Origin: Sipunculus nudus
Taxonomy: Eukaryota > Annelida > Sipuncula > Golfingiida > Sipunculidae
Length of the DNA stretch: 64,000 bases
Direction of reading: 5' to 3'
NCBI GenBank assembly: GCA_026874595.1
Contig: CM049307.1
Span: forward strand, 2,875,579 to 2,939,578
Both the position numbers and the translations under genes were made by a program. Shown piece after piece: positions 44,545 to 57,278 of this stretch. Below the pieces are notes generated by a model, which worked only from the letters and a program-made list of their open reading frames with translations, was not told the origin of the DNA and did no database searches. Numbering within the stretch: the stretch's first letter is position 1; each line of letters opens with the position of its first letter.

Positions 44545-46100
44545 GTACGTCACACCTGAAGCGGAATGAACCGGAATGCCGTCGGAATGAAAATTCTTTG
44601 TATATTCCTATATATCCAAATGTACATTATAAAAATTCTGCCTGTATCTTGAGTGCACTAAAATAATCGGGCCCATTGTTGTGGCTGGCCTGAATGTTTT
44701 CCTCATGCTCGAAACATCGAGGTGCATTCGAAATGGAGAAATATCCACCTGCATTCGAAGTGTATTTTACGACACTAGGAATGCATTCTAAATACTGTAC
44801 GGCATTCGAACCATTCTGTTTGCATTCGAGGGAGAACCAAATCGGCAAGCCACTGCTAGACCACAGGCACTCGTTTCCAGCACTAAAATCGCTTAGAAAC
44901 CGTAAACACGGTGAGTATGGCGGATAATTCTCCGGAATTGGGACTTGTGAAAAATAGTTGTCTTTCCCGCGTAGCGGCGGAGTTCATTACCTTGTTCTTT
45001 TATAACTAGTATATCGCCTATACTCAGCGTGTTCACGGTTTATAAGCGATTTTAGCGCTGGAAACGAGTGCCTGTGTGCTAGACTGTCCCGAATGTGCCT
45101 CGAATGAGCCGGAATGCAACGCGAATTCATCTCAATTGCTGCCGGAATCTATTTCGATAGTAAAATAATTCAGCTGTAATGCAATTCGAATGCCGTCGGA
45201 ATCGTTTGATTGCTGCTCGAATGCAGCTCGGATCCAGTTGGAACATCCCAATTGGCCCTGAAATGAGTCCGGACGTAATCCAGAACACCGCCGAATCGCA
45301 TAAAAACGCGGTCAGCTGCCGCTGGAGCGTCATACGGCAGCAGAGGTCAAGAACTAAAACACAGGCCGGGCCACGGACGGGGCAGATTTGCAGCAGACCA
45401 AGAAGCCCCTGAAGAGCCAGCTCTTGGTATTGAAGATGTCCCGGCACATTCAGAGTCTGAAGCTGAGTCCACAGCCCGTCCTCCTGCTTCCCATAGTGGG
45501 CATAGTAGCCGAGGTCCATCAGCAAGCGGCACAGTCCTCCTCTGTCAGTGAGACTGATGAAAATGCTAGATTCGGCAGCATGTTACATCCTATCGGGAAC
45601 CATTCAGGCGGCGTTCTTGAAACACTCGGTACATTTGTGTTACATTCTAAGTACATTCCAAGTTCATTTGAAGAATTCAAGCTGCATTCAGTTTGAGTTT
45701 TGAACTTCCAAACCATAATCGGCGGCCATCCGAGGAGCGTTCTGACTGCACTCGAAGTGATTCCTTACAGCATCGAGGCACCTTCCGACCACACTTAGGC
45801 CGGTATTCGGCAAGCAATCTAACCACCGTATCGTGCAGAATTCGAAGTGAATTATAAATATTCTGACTGTATTCTAACAGAATTATCAATATTCGTTTAC
45901 TGTGTTCCAACAACATTCGAGCTGCATACGAATATGCAAGGATCATTCGTGGCGGGTTCGATGCGCATTCTAAGTATTCCAAAGGCATTCTTACAAAGCT
46001 ATAAGTTAATTTGAAATTTCGTCATGAATTTTGAAATTCTTCGTTCCGGCTGGTTCTGCTTAATTCCTGCTGATTCCATAAAAGTGTGACGGGGAGTGTA
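44545..46100. mobile_element. Second foldback-type element with GCATTCGA-rich body
   Basis: Two inner arms, 44850-44926 and 45011-45084, are reverse complements over about 75 bp ('CACAGGCACTCGTTTCCAGC', 'CTAAAATCGCTTA', 'AACCGT') around an 84-bp core. The outer edges both read GTCACAC then 'CGGAATGAACCGGAATGCCG' or, inverted, a diverged 'GGAATCAGCAGG..AGCCGGAACG'. Between them GCATTCGAA, GGAATGC and related words recur dozens of times in both orientations. The exact ends are uncertain. Confidence 0.65.
45278..45552 (+). pseudogene. Acidic, Ser/Pro-rich coding-like fragment in the foldback
   Basis: An open plus frame without ATG reads 'AAAGASYGSRGQELKHRPG', then 'DQEAPEEPALGIEDVPAHSE', 'SEAESTARPPASHSGHSS' and 'RGPSASGTVLLCQ' to a stop. 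It is GC-rich and unlike the surrounding ATTCGAA-rich DNA. The style (acidic Ser-rich linker) is that of linkers in MADF/SANT-like transposase accessory or regulatory proteins, but no DNA-binding domain is visible. Overlapping frames on the minus strand (45127-45532) are also open, so coding direction is not proven. Confidence 0.3.
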
Positions 46101-46480
46101 AAGGGGTAACCCTGTGTTCTTTTAAGGATAAACAATACCTTAATGTAGCTTTAAAATAGGAGAGAGATAAGCTAACAGAAATTACTGTAATTTGGATCTT
46201 ACCACGGATGTAGTACATATATGTTCACGCTCAGGTGACGGGTTCTGTGACATGTTGATTATATATTAAATGTATGCATTAAACATTTATATCACCAATC
46301 AAGGCTATGAGTAGATGTATTGCGAATGAAGTAGTACTACCATGGTCCCATGGGCCTGGAAAGACATAAAGGGGATATTGTTGAGAGAATACACAAGAAA
46401 GGGCTGGACGGACAGACGAACGAAAAACTGATTATTAAAGGACTTCTGCGGCTTATAGCCCGACAGTTCATTGGTCGGGA
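46101..46480. other. No recognised feature
   Basis: Short spacer before the 43-bp array; nothing supported. Confidence 0.5.
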
Positions 46481-48180
46481 CATTACTCTGGGACACCTGC
46501 ACTGAATGAAGTACGGAAAACCTGATTACTATGGGACACCTGCAAGGGATGACGTACAGAAAACCTGATTACTCTGGGACACCTGCACTAAATGACGTAC
46601 GGAAAACCTGATTACTCTGGGACACCTGCACTGAATGACGTACGGAAAACCTGATTACTCTGGGACACCTGCACTGAATGACGTACGGAAAACCTGATTA
46701 CTCTGGGACACCTGCACTGAATGACGTACGGAAAACCTGATTACTCTGGGCCACCTGCACTGAATGACGTACGGAAAACCTGATTACTTTGGGACACCTG
46801 CAAGGAATGACATACAGAAAACCTGAAAACACTGGGACACCTGCAAGAGATGACGTGCGGAAAACCTGATTACTTTGGAACACCTGCAAGGGATGACATA
46901 CAGAAAACCTGAAAACACTGGGACACCTGCAAGAGATGACGTGCGGAAAACCTGATTACTCTGGGACACCTGCACGGAATGACGTACGAAAAACCTGATT
47001 ACTCTGGGACACCTGCACGGAATGACGTACGGAAAACCTGATTACTCTGGGCCACCTGCACTGAATGACGTACGGAAAACCTGATTACTTTGGGACACCT
47101 GCAAGGGATGACGTACAGAAAACCTGATAACTCTGGGACACCTGCAAGAGATGACATGCGGAAAACCCGATTACTCTGGGACACCTGCACTGAATGACGT
47201 ACGGAAACCTGATTACTCTGGGACACCTGCACGGAAGGACGTACGGAAAACCTGATTACTTTGGGACAACTGCAAGGGATGACGTACAGAAAACCTGTTT
47301 ACTCTGGGATACTGCAAGAGATGACGTGCGGAAAACCTGATTACTCTGGGACACCTGCACGGAAGGATGTACGGAAAACCTGATTACTCTGGGACACCTG
47401 CACGGAAGGACGTATAGAAAACTTGATTACTCTAGGACTACTGCACGGAATGACGTACGGGAAACATGATTACTCTAGGACACCTGCACGGAAGGACTTA
47501 CGGAAAACCTGATTACTCTGTGACACCTACAAGGGATGATGTACAGAATTCCTGATTACTCAGGGACACCTGCAAGAGATGACGTGCGGAAAACCTGATA
47601 ACTCTGGTACACCTGCAAGAGATGACGTGCTGAAAACCTGATTACTCTGAGACACCTGCACCGTATGACGTACGGAAAACATGATTACTCTGGGACACCC
47701 GCACGGAATGACGTACGGAAAACCTGATTACTCTGGGACACCTGCACGGAAGGACGTACGGAAAACCTGATTACTCTAGGGCACCTGCACGGAATGACGT
47801 ACGGAAAACCTAATTACTCTGGGACACCCGCACTGAATGACGTACCGAAAACCTGATTACTCTGGGACACCTGCACGGAAGGACGTACGGAAAACCTGAT
47901 TACTCTGGGACACCTGCACGGAAGGACGTACGGAAAACTTGATTACTCTAGGACACCTGCACTAAATGACGTACGGGAAACATGATTACTCTAGGACACC
48001 TGCACGGAAGGACGTACGGAAAACCAGCTTACTCTTGGACACCTGCAAGTGATGACGTACGGAAAACCTGATTACTCTTGGACACCTGCACGAGTGACGT
48101 ACGGAAAACCTGATTACTCCGGGACACCTGCACGGAATGACGTACGAAAAACCTGAATACTTTTGGACAACTGCACGGAA
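46481..48180. repeat. 43-bp minisatellite, about 39 copies
   Basis: Unit of GACGTACGGAAAACCTGATT plus ACTCTGGGACACCTGCACTGAAT. Subtypes CACTGAATGACGTACGG, CAAGAGATGACGTGCGG and CACGGAAGGACGTACGG alternate in runs, giving a higher-order pattern. Open frames at 46698-47232 on minus are repeat by-products. Confidence 0.97.
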
Positions 48181-50795
48181 TTTCAGGCATCTAGGACCTA
48201 TAGTTGTATATTTATCGGCACACTGGGCAGAATCAAACTGACAAGAGTACGGCTTCGATGTTTAGGTTCCGTCGGCGTCACAATCTGACCCCCACAATTA
48301 TTTATGCATCGCGGCTTCTAAATACACAATTGGCGTAGGTATAAATGTAGTGAGAGGGTAATGTGGTCCGTTCAAGTGTGTTGGATAGGAATTGTATCAA
48401 GGTTAATTACATAACCATGGCTGTTTTTGTGGCAAGAGCTTCACGGAATGAGTAATTTCTTGCAATCATTTGAAGTGTACACAGAAAGTGTCTCTTTGAA
48501 ATGTAACAACTTTTTTTTAAAGTTTGAAAGTTGAGACAAGTAGTCCCGGTCGTTACACAGTGCCTAGGAAGAGATCCGTTTTAAGCAGAAACGTTCTCTG
48601 GCGGAAGGGTAATTAGTCCCGCAACCAGGCTTGATACTAAAATGTCTTACTGTCTTGTTACCATCGTAATCATTCAATAGCCAGCGCCACCTACTGGTCA
48701 TGGGCCTATCCTTGCGAGGTCTATGGTATAGCAGTAGTGATAACGATTAACTGTTGCATAGCAAACGACATATCAAATAATATTTAAACCTATATTTCAA
48801 GTTGTGTTTATGTCATCTAAGAAAATTAATCATTACATTCACAATTTTGCATTTAAACAGTACATGCGCTGTCCGTCCGTGTGTGCGATCTCGCTTCTCT
48901 GTCCGTTCTTAGTTTTGTAGCACCAAGGGGGCGTTTGACATTTTACATACTGACCAATTTAGCGGTAGCTAGCCATATACATGATAAGATTTCCCTGAAC
49001 TAATAAAGTACATACCTAATTAATGAAAATATTCATATTCAAATATTTATAACATGTTACTCTTAATATTACAACACCTTGTGATACACAATCATTAAGT
49101 TTATTTTTCTTGATCTGTGGTGTTAAACAGTTGTGTTCACTAAACATCTATCCGCAACTGAAGCATTCCCCGGTCGATTAACAAACAACTTGTCCTTGTT
49201 GGAAGATGTTATTTGAGCAGTTTCACCTGAAGTCTGGTGTTCTAGCAGGATAGCTGTCATTTCCTGGATATTACCCATTATTACAGGACAGTCGTTTTTC
49301 CAGCGGTGTCAATGGAATTAAATTATTTCTAGAGAACAATCTCGGTTGTCATCTGGACTTTAAAAAGTTTTTATAGGACCATTGTTGTTCAGAGTATTTT
49401 TACCGGGGATATTATCATTCAGGGAGTGTGACCTGGTACTAGCGGTGTTACCGTTAATTCTGACATTCGACTTGCGACACCGGGGTTTCCGTCTGCAGGA
49501 GAGATGGCTAACGATCTTAAGGTTTATGATTTGGGAAGCTTGCGAAGACTGAATCAGTCAGAGTTGTATAAGGGCAAGGAAATGTGACACAACGACACTC
49601 CGAGGACAGTCTCAGCCAGGGATCTATCTGTTGAGAGAGTTTGGCGGCAATTGGAAGAGAAGAAGCCGGACAACACAGACCATGTGCACGTTAGATAATA
49701 AAGCAAGTCTACTATTGTGAATATCCCGTGCGAGGCGCCGTCTTTCGATGTTACAAGAGGAGTAACGAAAACGTACAGAGCTTATCTATCATTCACGACG
49801 CTGCTGTGTGTATTCTATAAATTAGTTACTTCATCGAAAAGTATCGGTAGGAATAAAGAATTGAAACCATATTAAGTGTATGAATAAAGCCCCGCGTTTT
49901 CCCTACACAGATCGATAAAGTTGTAACAAGCTTTGTGCAAATTTCTGATGACCAGTTCATATGATCTAGTCACGAGAACGAGCACCGTCTACGCTTCTGT
50001 AGACTAAGAATGGCACAGAACAAGCTTAATCAATAAAGGCGCTGATACCCCCTCTCACAACGCTCAGCACGGCTCGTCAGCCAGATCTAATATCACCCAT
50101 CTCCTGCTGAAAGCCAATTGCTGGACACCTATTACTGGGCCGCGGCTCGCTACCCCACAACTATCAAGTATGCTAGCAATTACAGCCCGATATTGCACCA
50201 CTAATGTACTGTTATCCGATTGCATCTGTCATCTGTGCTGGTCTCCTTCGGAAAATTAAAGTATTTTATGGGTTGAATTATCAATGCTGCAGTATGTGTA
50301 TTATTATATTATTACCATGTTATAGGAATATAAAAAATAATTGCTTTCATATAATGATGTAATTTAAAATGAAAGAAGTAGGAATTTCTTTTCTTTTATA
50401 TTTTAGTAAAATTGCTTTTACCATACTACCTTTCATATTTTAGATTATATGATCTAAATAAATATCACTACCACAAAGACTTGTACTTAAATTAAAGTGA
50501 ATATGTTTAGCTAAAGAAAGTGAATTAGTTTAGCCAATGACTCTGCTCTATGATAATATGAAACTGAAATATAGGCAAAACAAAGAAAGTGGAGGAATTT
50601 GGTGAGTAGATGTTTTTAAACGTTCACAAAGTTCAGGCTTATCATTTGACCCGTTATTGTCGACTACAGACCACAAACCAAGACCTTGCGTATTTTTGCT
50701 TATACGTGTTTCTTTGCAGGGCTTGACAAGAAATTATCAATTGATTTGGGTAGGGAGATAAAAGATATACAAACCAGAATATGAGGTAAATCCAG

Positions 50796-50799
<4 letters not shown>
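48181..50799. other. Unassigned sequence
   Basis: No convincing gene, RNA or repeat in 2.6 kb. A few GC-richer patches (49430-49700, 50040-50170) have no motif I can name. Confidence 0.45.

Positions 50800-50848
<49 letters not shown>
50800..50848. repeat. (TA)n microsatellite
   Basis: About 24 AT units. Confidence 0.96.
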
Positions 50849-50851
<3 letters not shown>

Positions 50852-52412
50852 TTATTTTCACGGATCGCATCCATCCCTTTTATATAGCGTCTGGTTCATC
50901 GTCGACGAAATTTTGATAAAGTTAAGGGTTTGTGTATATTAAAACATACATGTGGGTTCAATCTCTCTGGCTATCGTGAGGGGCTGACATGGATGCCTGG
51001 CCTTGGCTGTAGTATTCTGGGGTGTTATAAGAAGGGTGTCATTTACCACTCTAGTCAACTATACCAGCTGATTTCCCTGGAGATTTTCACTTTGTTAAGA
51101 CTTGATTCACGACCTTGTTATCTGATTTCCACCGAGTGTGTTTGGAAGAAAGGTATACGTCAGGAGGAGTCTCTTCCTGGAACACATTAACGCTAATTAC
51201 ACTTGAGGTTACCTGGGCCGGCCATCTCTCTCCGTCAATTTCTCCTAGCAGGTGCAAAGACGTCGCACGGCGACACACAGGTGGATTCACAAAGAAAAAA
51301 GTACATCAAGACAATTAATTAGGTTCCAGGTAGAACAACATTGATTTTCACTTTAATTAATTACCAGTTATCTGCTAGGACAATTACAACTCCTGGGAAT
51401 ATTCTCATGGAACTTTGTTTACACATGAATCTGCGACGACCTCGAAGAGCAGCCAGTTGTTTGAACCACTGGGTGCTCGTCAGCTTTCAAAGAAGAACGC
51501 TACAACATAATCGTGTTTCTGTCACAATCTGCGATAGTCTTGTCATCAATTAGGACTTGCCTTAACACCAACCAGTTCCCTCCGGACATTGGAAAAGAGT
51601 ATTGAATGAACATATGTTTTCGCTATTTGTGCGAGCGGAATTAAGATGTATTTTGTAATGTAAATTAAAAAAAAAAAAAGCTGTAGTGAAGGAATGACGC
51701 ACAAGCCTAATTTACTGGAATAACTCAAAAACAATACTAATCAAGGGGCCAAAGCAAGTAAATTTGAAAAAAATTGCCCGGGCTGTAATAAAATTTTCAC
51801 TTTGTTTTTCGTAAAGGTAGACATCTTGGGAAGCAGAAAACCAATGTTGGCAATCAGGACACTCTTGCACAACATTGCAAGGAGCATTTGTTGTACGAGC
51901 TGTATACATTTTGTGTGATAAGCTCAAATTTGGCTGTCTCAGTCCCCTAATGAACTAAAACAGCAAGTTATATCTTAAAATGTAGGTATTTTTTGCACAA
52001 ACATAATAAGACACACAAAATTGATTTTAAAAAATCCTTATTTTAATATGTGAACAATTGTGGCTTACAAGAACCAAAATATAACCAAATTTCTTTCGAG
52101 CAATCTCACATAAGTGAACACAGTTTCTGTATACTTTTACAGAAAGACTTTTTTAAAGCATTAAGATTTTATACGATTATTCCTCTTACATTTAGTAACA
52201 TGCATAAGTTGCTAAGGTGAAAAACAGATATGTAGCAATGCCTTTTGTACCCTTATTCATGAAAATGAGCGCTAAAACAGGAAACAACTGACAACGTGGA
52301 ACTTAACTTAAAAATACATTCATACAAAACTTCTTTCATTTGTAAGCATAAAAATAACTAATCAATAAATCAGAATCACTCTAACAAGATCAGTTTCCCC
52401 TTTTAAATTGAT
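50849..52412. other. Unassigned sequence
   Basis: Short frames on both strands (50930-51553, 51546-51927) without recognisable motifs. An A13 tract lies near 51668. Confidence 0.4.
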
Positions 52413-52643
52413 TTAAATGCAACTATATCTATGAGGAGACGTGCTAAAACCCGCTTGTGGATGAGAAAAAGTAGAAAATGGCTCATGTTTAAACTTTTTA
52501 TAGTGTTTCTTACATGACTGTAGGAGACCTTTGAGAAGGGCCACATTTAAGGAAATAGTGGCACCAAAATATATACAAAGGATAACTGGTATGTAAATGT
52601 TTGTATGGGTATCTAGTTTAAGTCTGCCTGATACTAGTATCAA
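52413..52643 (-). CDS. Unrecognised open frame with one hydrophobic segment
   Basis: A 76-codon minus frame. Residues 16-40 ('NIYIPVILCIYFGATISLNV') would form a membrane-spanning helix, followed by a basic 'KKHYKKFKHEP' stretch and a Ser/Pro-rich end, as in a short membrane protein tail or last exon. No upstream exon can be linked with confidence, although another minus frame lies 530 bp upstream (53178-53488). Could be chance in AT-rich DNA. Confidence 0.15.
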   Translation of the reverse strand: MILVSGRLKLDTHTNIYIPVILCIYFGATISLNVALLKGLLQSCKKHYKKFKHEPFSTFSHPQAGFSTSPHRYSCI

Positions 52644-53177
52644 AATTGAAGGCGCTTTTGTAGATTGGCCTTTTTTTAGGCACAGTAGGAATCATTGGAA
52701 CTGTCACAGATAAGGGAGTGGTGTCACGTAAATGTCCCTAACTTACTTAATATTCAATGTACTTACTTCAAAATACCCTCTTCATATTGCCAAATAAATT
52801 CCCTCGAATAGAATGAAGAGACCAAGTGGTTAGTTATGGACATCTATTTGTTTGGGTAATTGATGTTGGAGCTAATGGGTAATAATATAATAACGAAAAC
52901 CATTTTGCTGTGTTTTTAGACTCATCTCATTTTCGAATCAGGAACGATTCAGAAAATACATACAAGTAATCTTGGGATATCATTTTACTTGAAGACAACA
53001 TAAAATTTCATTATTCCATTGATAAGACATAGATAATATTTTTCTGCAGCCAGGATTATGTAAATTCAGTAAAATGTCGTATATAATGTGGGGTTTATCT
53101 CTCTATCATGATACAGTATGTATGGACAGATCATTTATCTCCTAATATATATGGTAAAAGTTAAATAGATGTGCACA

Positions 53178-53488
53178 TCACCTCCAGTTCAATATAAAAA
53201 CTGGTTGTAGAAAATGTAAAAGATGTTTAAATCCTTTAACTAGAGGGCACACATTATTGCATAAAACGTCTTCCAATGCAAAACAACCCACTTCAGCCTT
53301 AATGCTCTTTTTGCACCAATATTCAATGATTTTTTTTTGGTATTTCATGTCCTGCAATCCACAAAGTTTAGTAAAAATCAGTTGAGTCTCTTTTATGCAT
53401 GGTTTTGATGCTGAAGCTACTAAGTAGTTGAACAGAAGCTCAGCGCTAATCCAGTACAGCTTTTCAGTGATATACATCCCAGATGAAC
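53178..53488 (-). CDS. Unrecognised open frame, possible exon
   Basis: Part of a 142-codon minus frame, unusually long for this AT-rich region. An acceptor-like 'ATTTTCAAGCAG' precedes 'GTTCATCTGGGATG', and a donor-like 'GAGGTGATG' overlaps the stop. The residues 'EKLYWISAELLFNYLVASAS', 'ETQLIFTKLCGLQDMKY' and 'LEDVLCNNVCPLVKGF' have a helical, Leu/Cys-rich globular look. I do not recognise the family. Upstream codons of the same frame, rich in Ser/Val/Leu, may be intron sequence. Confidence 0.25.
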
Positions 53489-53699
53489 CTGCTTGAAAAT
53501 AATCGGCTTCGATGGTTAACTGATATTTAAAATTGATTAATATCAATAGTGTGATATGTAGAATGTGTACAGATAAGCAGACAGACAAAAAAGATACCGA
53601 TTCCAATATTCTAGCAACTAATAATTGTAAAGAGCTAAAAACATAACCTCATTGGTCTCAGGAGCGAGTCACATGAATACTGAAGTGTGGTATCTTTTT
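53489..53699. other. Short spacer
   Basis: AT-rich; nothing supported beyond the frame that overlaps its left part. Confidence 0.4.
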
Positions 53700-54570
53700 T
53701 AGCGAACCTGTGAGCTTATGCGATGGCACAGCGTCGTCAGCCGTCCGCCGTCCAGGGCTAGCTTTCCGCCGTCCATGAAACCGTCAGAGCTAGCAGCTCC
53801 AAATTACATGTAAGAATTAGTCACATGTGAAACTTGGTGCCCTGGAGCTTATTGTTGGGTTTCTGCATTAATTTAGATTTTAAAGAGAAAAAGCTTAAAA
53901 ACCTTTAAAAATCTTCTTCTCTAAAACTGTCCAGCTAAAATGTCCAATATTTCACAGAAATATTCCTTGGAACAAACTCTCTCAAGTTTGTTCGAATGGT
54001 TTCAGTTCGATAATTTTTGACCGAGTTAAAGGAAGTTGAACTTAGTCATCTGTGCAGAAAAGCATACTAAACTTAAAATCTCAGAAACATCTGGAGCTGT
54101 CATCACCAAATTTTATGCCAATGTTTGTCACACGAGTCATATCTGAAATTGAGGTGTTGGTTGCACCACCTACATTGATCTGTTTTTTACAAGCAAAAAT
54201 ATAAGTTTAGACTCTTCTAGCTTATACACTGTTTTTTTTTTAAGAAACTGTTAAGCTGATTGGTTTAAATTTTACAATTATTCTATGGTAGAGTTCTGCC
54301 ATTTTTATAAGAATATATTGGGTAAATGCAGCTGTAAAAAAAATGTAGCCAATTGAAAAAGGCTTTCTGTGTTTGAAAACAGATTTGACAACATGCCCAG
54401 TTTCAGCAGCCAAGTCAAGAGGTCACTCATTAGAACCAGGTGGGGTCCAGACATCACAATGGCAACTGACCTGGCTCTGTCTGGTGTCTAGAGAATGTGT
54501 CTAGACGTCTAGACACAGCGTCTAGACGTCTAGACACGTCGTCTAGATGCAGAATGTCAAGATTAGACTT
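53700..54570 (+). repeat. Dispersed repeat family N, first copy
   Basis: Starts 'AGCGAACCTGTGAGCTTATG' then 'CGATGGCACAGCGTCGTC', with a GTCCGCCGTCC head, and continues into AT-rich sequence. It is related to, but not the same as, family M. The same head appears again at 54630, so two copies are joined head to tail. Ends near the CTAGACGTCTAG palindromes. Confidence 0.65.
54497..54550. repeat. Cluster of CTAGACGTCTAG palindromes
   Basis: GTGTCTAGACGTCTAGACAC (54497-54516) is a perfect 20-bp palindrome. GTCTAGACGTCTAGAC (54520-54535) is a perfect 16-bp one immediately after it, and a decayed third, GTCTAGATG, follows. A GTGTCTAGAG precedes. Confidence 0.92.
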
Positions 54571-54624
54571 ATTGGAACTATATCTTTCAACTGTTTGAAA
54601 AAAACTTGGTTTGCATTTTTATTG

Positions 54625-55955
54625 AATCTGTATGCTTATGCAATGGCGTGGCGTCGTCCGTCTTCCGTCGTCCGCCGTGCGTCATAGCTATCTCAAAAAG
54701 GGCAGGATCTAGCATCACCAATTTTTTTGCAAAATATTTGTCATCTAAAAAATCCTATCGCATTTTACTTATTTCTTGGCTAACTGCATTTTCTTAGATT
54801 TTATGGGGAAGAAGCTAAAAAATCATTAAAAAATAATGTTCTTCTCCGAAACCATGCTGCCAAATTATCCGTTCATCTGTTCCAATAATCCTCCCTGGTA
54901 AAAAGAACATATCCAATATATCCTGACTGATACATTCTCGTTGTATCTGCCACATGCAACCATTTTTGAACAGCGTCAATCCGTTTATCTGCCTTGGGAT
55001 AAAATCACTCATTTCTCGGCAGTGGTTTGACTTATCCACCTGAAATTTGCAGGTTTATATATCCTAGACAGCTTTCTTGATCTTATGACAGGTGGCGCCA
55101 CCTTCAATCACATTTACGCTGCAGACATACAAGCTCATATCTCGAGAACCGTTTGACCGATTGGACCACAAATTTGCATGTGTATAGATCTTACTTAGCT
55201 TTTTATCATACGCAAAACTGGTGGCGCCACCTGCAACCATTTTTGCACAATGTCCGTCTGTTTGTCTGCCATGGGATAAAATCACTCATATCTCGGCAGT
55301 GGTTTGTCATATCTGCCTAAATTTTGCATGTTTTTACTTCTTGGATAGCTTTCTCGATTATGTGGCAGGTGGCACCACCTACTTTTATGTTTACGCTGCA
55401 GACATTCAGGCTTATATCTCAGGACTGGTTTTACATATCCCCCTGAAATTTTGCATATATATAGAAATCATATCGCTCTTAATCATATACAGAATTGGTG
55501 GCGCCACCTGCCACCATTTTTGCACAGCATCCTTCTGTTTGTCTGCTGTGGGATAAAATCACTCATATACAAGTAGTGGTTTGACTTATCTGCCTCAAAT
55601 TTGCATATGTATATAACTTGGCCAGCTTTCTGGATTTTGTGGTAGGTGGCGCAACCTACATACACATTTCAGCTGCAGACATCCATGCTAATATGCAACA
55701 CACCTCACTGTATTTCCCCTTGCCACTCAATCCATGCCTCACTTCACCCGTCCCACTCTGATTTCTGCGGATACATGTAGTCGCTTGTCAACTACCCATA
55801 TTCTAGTTTTAAAATGTCCTAGTCCGAAACTTGCAGGTCCAAAACATCAATTTCGCTGAAATCATAATACTAAGGTAGATCTGCAGGACATAAGAGGATC
55901 AATTTTTAATCCTCTATTCATACTCACGAACTTTGCACAGGTTCGCATGAGGCCT
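54625..55955 (+). repeat. Dispersed repeat family N, second copy with 278-bp tandem block
   Basis: Head 'GCTTATGCAATGGCGTGGCG' and 'TCGTCCGTC', then tandem repeats: 'GGGATAAAATCACTCAT' at about 54987, 55271 and 55548 gives a 278-bp period, each period made of two related ~139-bp halves with 'TTTGCATGTTT/TTTGCATATGT' and the GGTGGCGCCACC palindrome. The end 'CTTTGCACAGGTTCGCATGA' is an inverted match to the head 'GCGAACCTGTG' at 53702, suggesting short terminal inverted repeats over the whole 53.7-55.96 kb. The open frames here are not genes. Confidence 0.8.
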
Positions 55956-57276
55956 GTAGGCCTTGTTTAATGTATAAATACAAATTATCGGCAGGCACAT
56001 ATCATATCTACCAGACCAAGAAAATTCTTCTATGGGTTCAAGGTATAGAACATGATATGGAACAAGTTGGAAGTCACGCCTTTCTTTGTACCCAGGGCTG
56101 TTTCATAAATACTTTGCCTTGCTTCCTATATAAGAAATAATGGACACCATTTAATTTTACAACCCTACTTTTAGAATAATATTGCTTCATCATATTTAGT
56201 ACAAAACCATTAAGAGCTGATGATCAGATCAAATATACCTTGATCTTGGATAGATTCAAATCTTTGGCAGTAGGTCTGGGGCTTTACCTGGATTTTTTTT
56301 TATTTTTATCACGATTTGGATACAAATACTCATTAAATAAAAACATATAATAATTTGTGCCAGGCAAAAAGCTGGTTAGGAGAGTGATAAATATAATATA
56401 TCATCAACACCTTTATTCACATCTTTTACACCATGCAATGATAAATGTCAATTGGATCATATCTTTAACAATGTCCTGAACTCTTAAGAGCATCTCTGTA
56501 ATTTTTCGATGTCTTTTAAGTTTCCTTTAACAAAATTCTTCCGTTCCGCACATCATCGTCATTTTTGTCCCTCTCTCAGAGGGGTTGGAATTTATACGAT
56601 CAGTTTATGCTGATCAGTTGAGGGACATGATTCTTTAGGCTTGTGTTTTTGTATATTTGTACTACTTTTTAAGTTATTTCAATTCAGTTTTGCAAATATT
56701 TCTTCGGAGTTTACTTTCAGCTTTTCAATATTTTGCAATGGATTAAGGCGACACTTTCTTTACAATACTTACCATTGGTTGTAAAATTTTGATGGTCCAC
56801 TTTGGTTTATAGGCATATTTATTGTTAACATTTCTTAAAATAAATTCCTAATATGGGGAGCACGAATTGACCTTGAATTGATCAAACAAATTGATATTAA
56901 CTCTAGTTTATCCTTTGAAAGAAAATGATGAAAACCATTACGCGGGATAATATTATTCAATATTTAGTAATTTTGAAAATTATAAATATATCAATATAAC
57001 CATTCTATAGTAATTCCTGGTCATTTTAAATTTAGCATATTAAGACCACAAAACTGAATTAGAAAATTTCAGTCAGACCCATTTCAGTATAATTGGACCA
57101 CCTTGAATTAAAATTCGCACAAAAACTATTTTCCAAACATTAGTTACATGGATTCGAGTACAGTTTGTGAAAAAAATCATCATTTCTTGAAACTGCGATA
57201 TACTGCATGCTAAAGCTTTTACATGATGCCACCTACTTCAATTTGTTCTTGCAGTTTCTTTTTTTTTAACATGCAG

Positions 57277-57278
<2 letters not shown>
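55956..57278. other. No recognised feature
   Basis: AT-rich, no supported gene or repeat. Confidence 0.5.

Noticed and set aside
34484-48180. CRISPR array
   Set aside because: Units are contiguous tandem repeats with no unique spacers, and the DNA is clearly eukaryotic.
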